Shown piece after piece: positions 47,905-47,910 of a DNA stretch of 47,910 bases (positions are counted from its first letter, which is position 1; each line of letters opens with the position of its first letter). The notes beneath the pieces are model-generated. The model saw nothing but the letters and a program-made list of their open reading frames with translations. It was not told where the DNA came from and made no database searches. The DNA is taken from positions 1 to 47,910 of the forward strand of contig JAEEVR010000018.1 of NCBI GenBank assembly GCA_016290995.1, written 5' to 3'. This DNA is from Treponema sp. Its GTDB lineage: Bacteria > Spirochaetota > Spirochaetia > Treponematales > Treponemataceae. A program made the position numbers and the translations under genes.

Positions 47905-47910
47905 ATTATA
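47905..47910 (-). promoter_or_regulatory. Partial promoter of the polymerase-like gene
   Basis: A minus-strand TATAAT touches the window edge 17 nt before the ATG. The -35 region is outside, so it cannot be compared with the palindromic class. Confidence 0.35.

Noticed and set aside
1..47910. tRNA, rRNA, transposase or integrase genes
   Set aside because: No cloverleaf, rRNA segment, transposase or recombinase signature was found in either strand, so mobility of the accessory regions rests on composition and content only.

Overview
The window looks like a chromosomal segment of a Treponema-type spirochaete. This is an inference from gene content: a spirochaete-style PilZ/TPR pair, a PEGA lipoprotein, an archaeal-type UMP kinase, BspA-like repeat proteins, and the run cNMP-binding protein, murB, cysS, ECF sigma factor, which I recall in the same order in Treponema pallidum. 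There are no rRNA or tRNA genes and no CRISPR array.

Left edge (1-2751): an AT-rich accessory island with a DpnI-type endonuclease, a small unknown protein and a beta-class DNA methyltransferase on the minus strand, plus a divergent BrnT/BrnA toxin-antitoxin pair. A compact three-stem element lies at its left end. Next (2893-12541) come a 7TM diguanylate cyclase, a giant 2-hydroxyacyl-CoA dehydratase activase-like protein, an aryl-CoA ligase, and a divergent indolepyruvate:ferredoxin oxidoreductase (iorAB). The ligase and iorAB probably form an aromatic amino-acid fermentation module.

Core region (12566-34046): Hpt protein, response regulator with HD-GYP domain, dGTPase, ACT protein, murJ, M24 peptidase, rpsU, a phosphodiester glycosidase, PEGA lipoprotein, radC, UMP kinase, a transglutaminase-like membrane protein, anti-sigma factor, ECF sigma factor, cysS, murB, a double cNMP-binding regulator, two exported proteins, TPR and PilZ proteins, a small membrane protein and gatB. 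Ten genes here and in the left island have a sigma-70-type promoter whose -10 box sits only 6-8 nt before the ATG, which predicts leaderless transcripts. The ACT and murJ promoters are superimposed in opposite orientation.

Right region (34144-47887), all on the minus strand, is accessory. A probable six-gene operon (40587 to 35196) carries two paralogous unknown proteins alternating with BspA-like repeat proteins. One of the repeat proteins is fused to a WYL-type helix-turn-helix, one to an alpha/beta hydrolase, and one is a 57-residue coupled mini-gene. The operon ends with a protein of nine 21-residue YD repeats. Upstream lies the most striking set: an 876-residue protein with features of the two-barrel RNA polymerase / RNA-dependent RNA polymerase fold (motif DxDxD), followed by a small sigma-70 factor, two Sel1-repeat proteins and a tandem AAA ATPase. 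The sigma-factor operon and the larger Sel1 gene share an unusual palindrome-containing promoter (CACAGR-N17-TAYAAT), so this looks like a co-regulated and possibly undescribed system.
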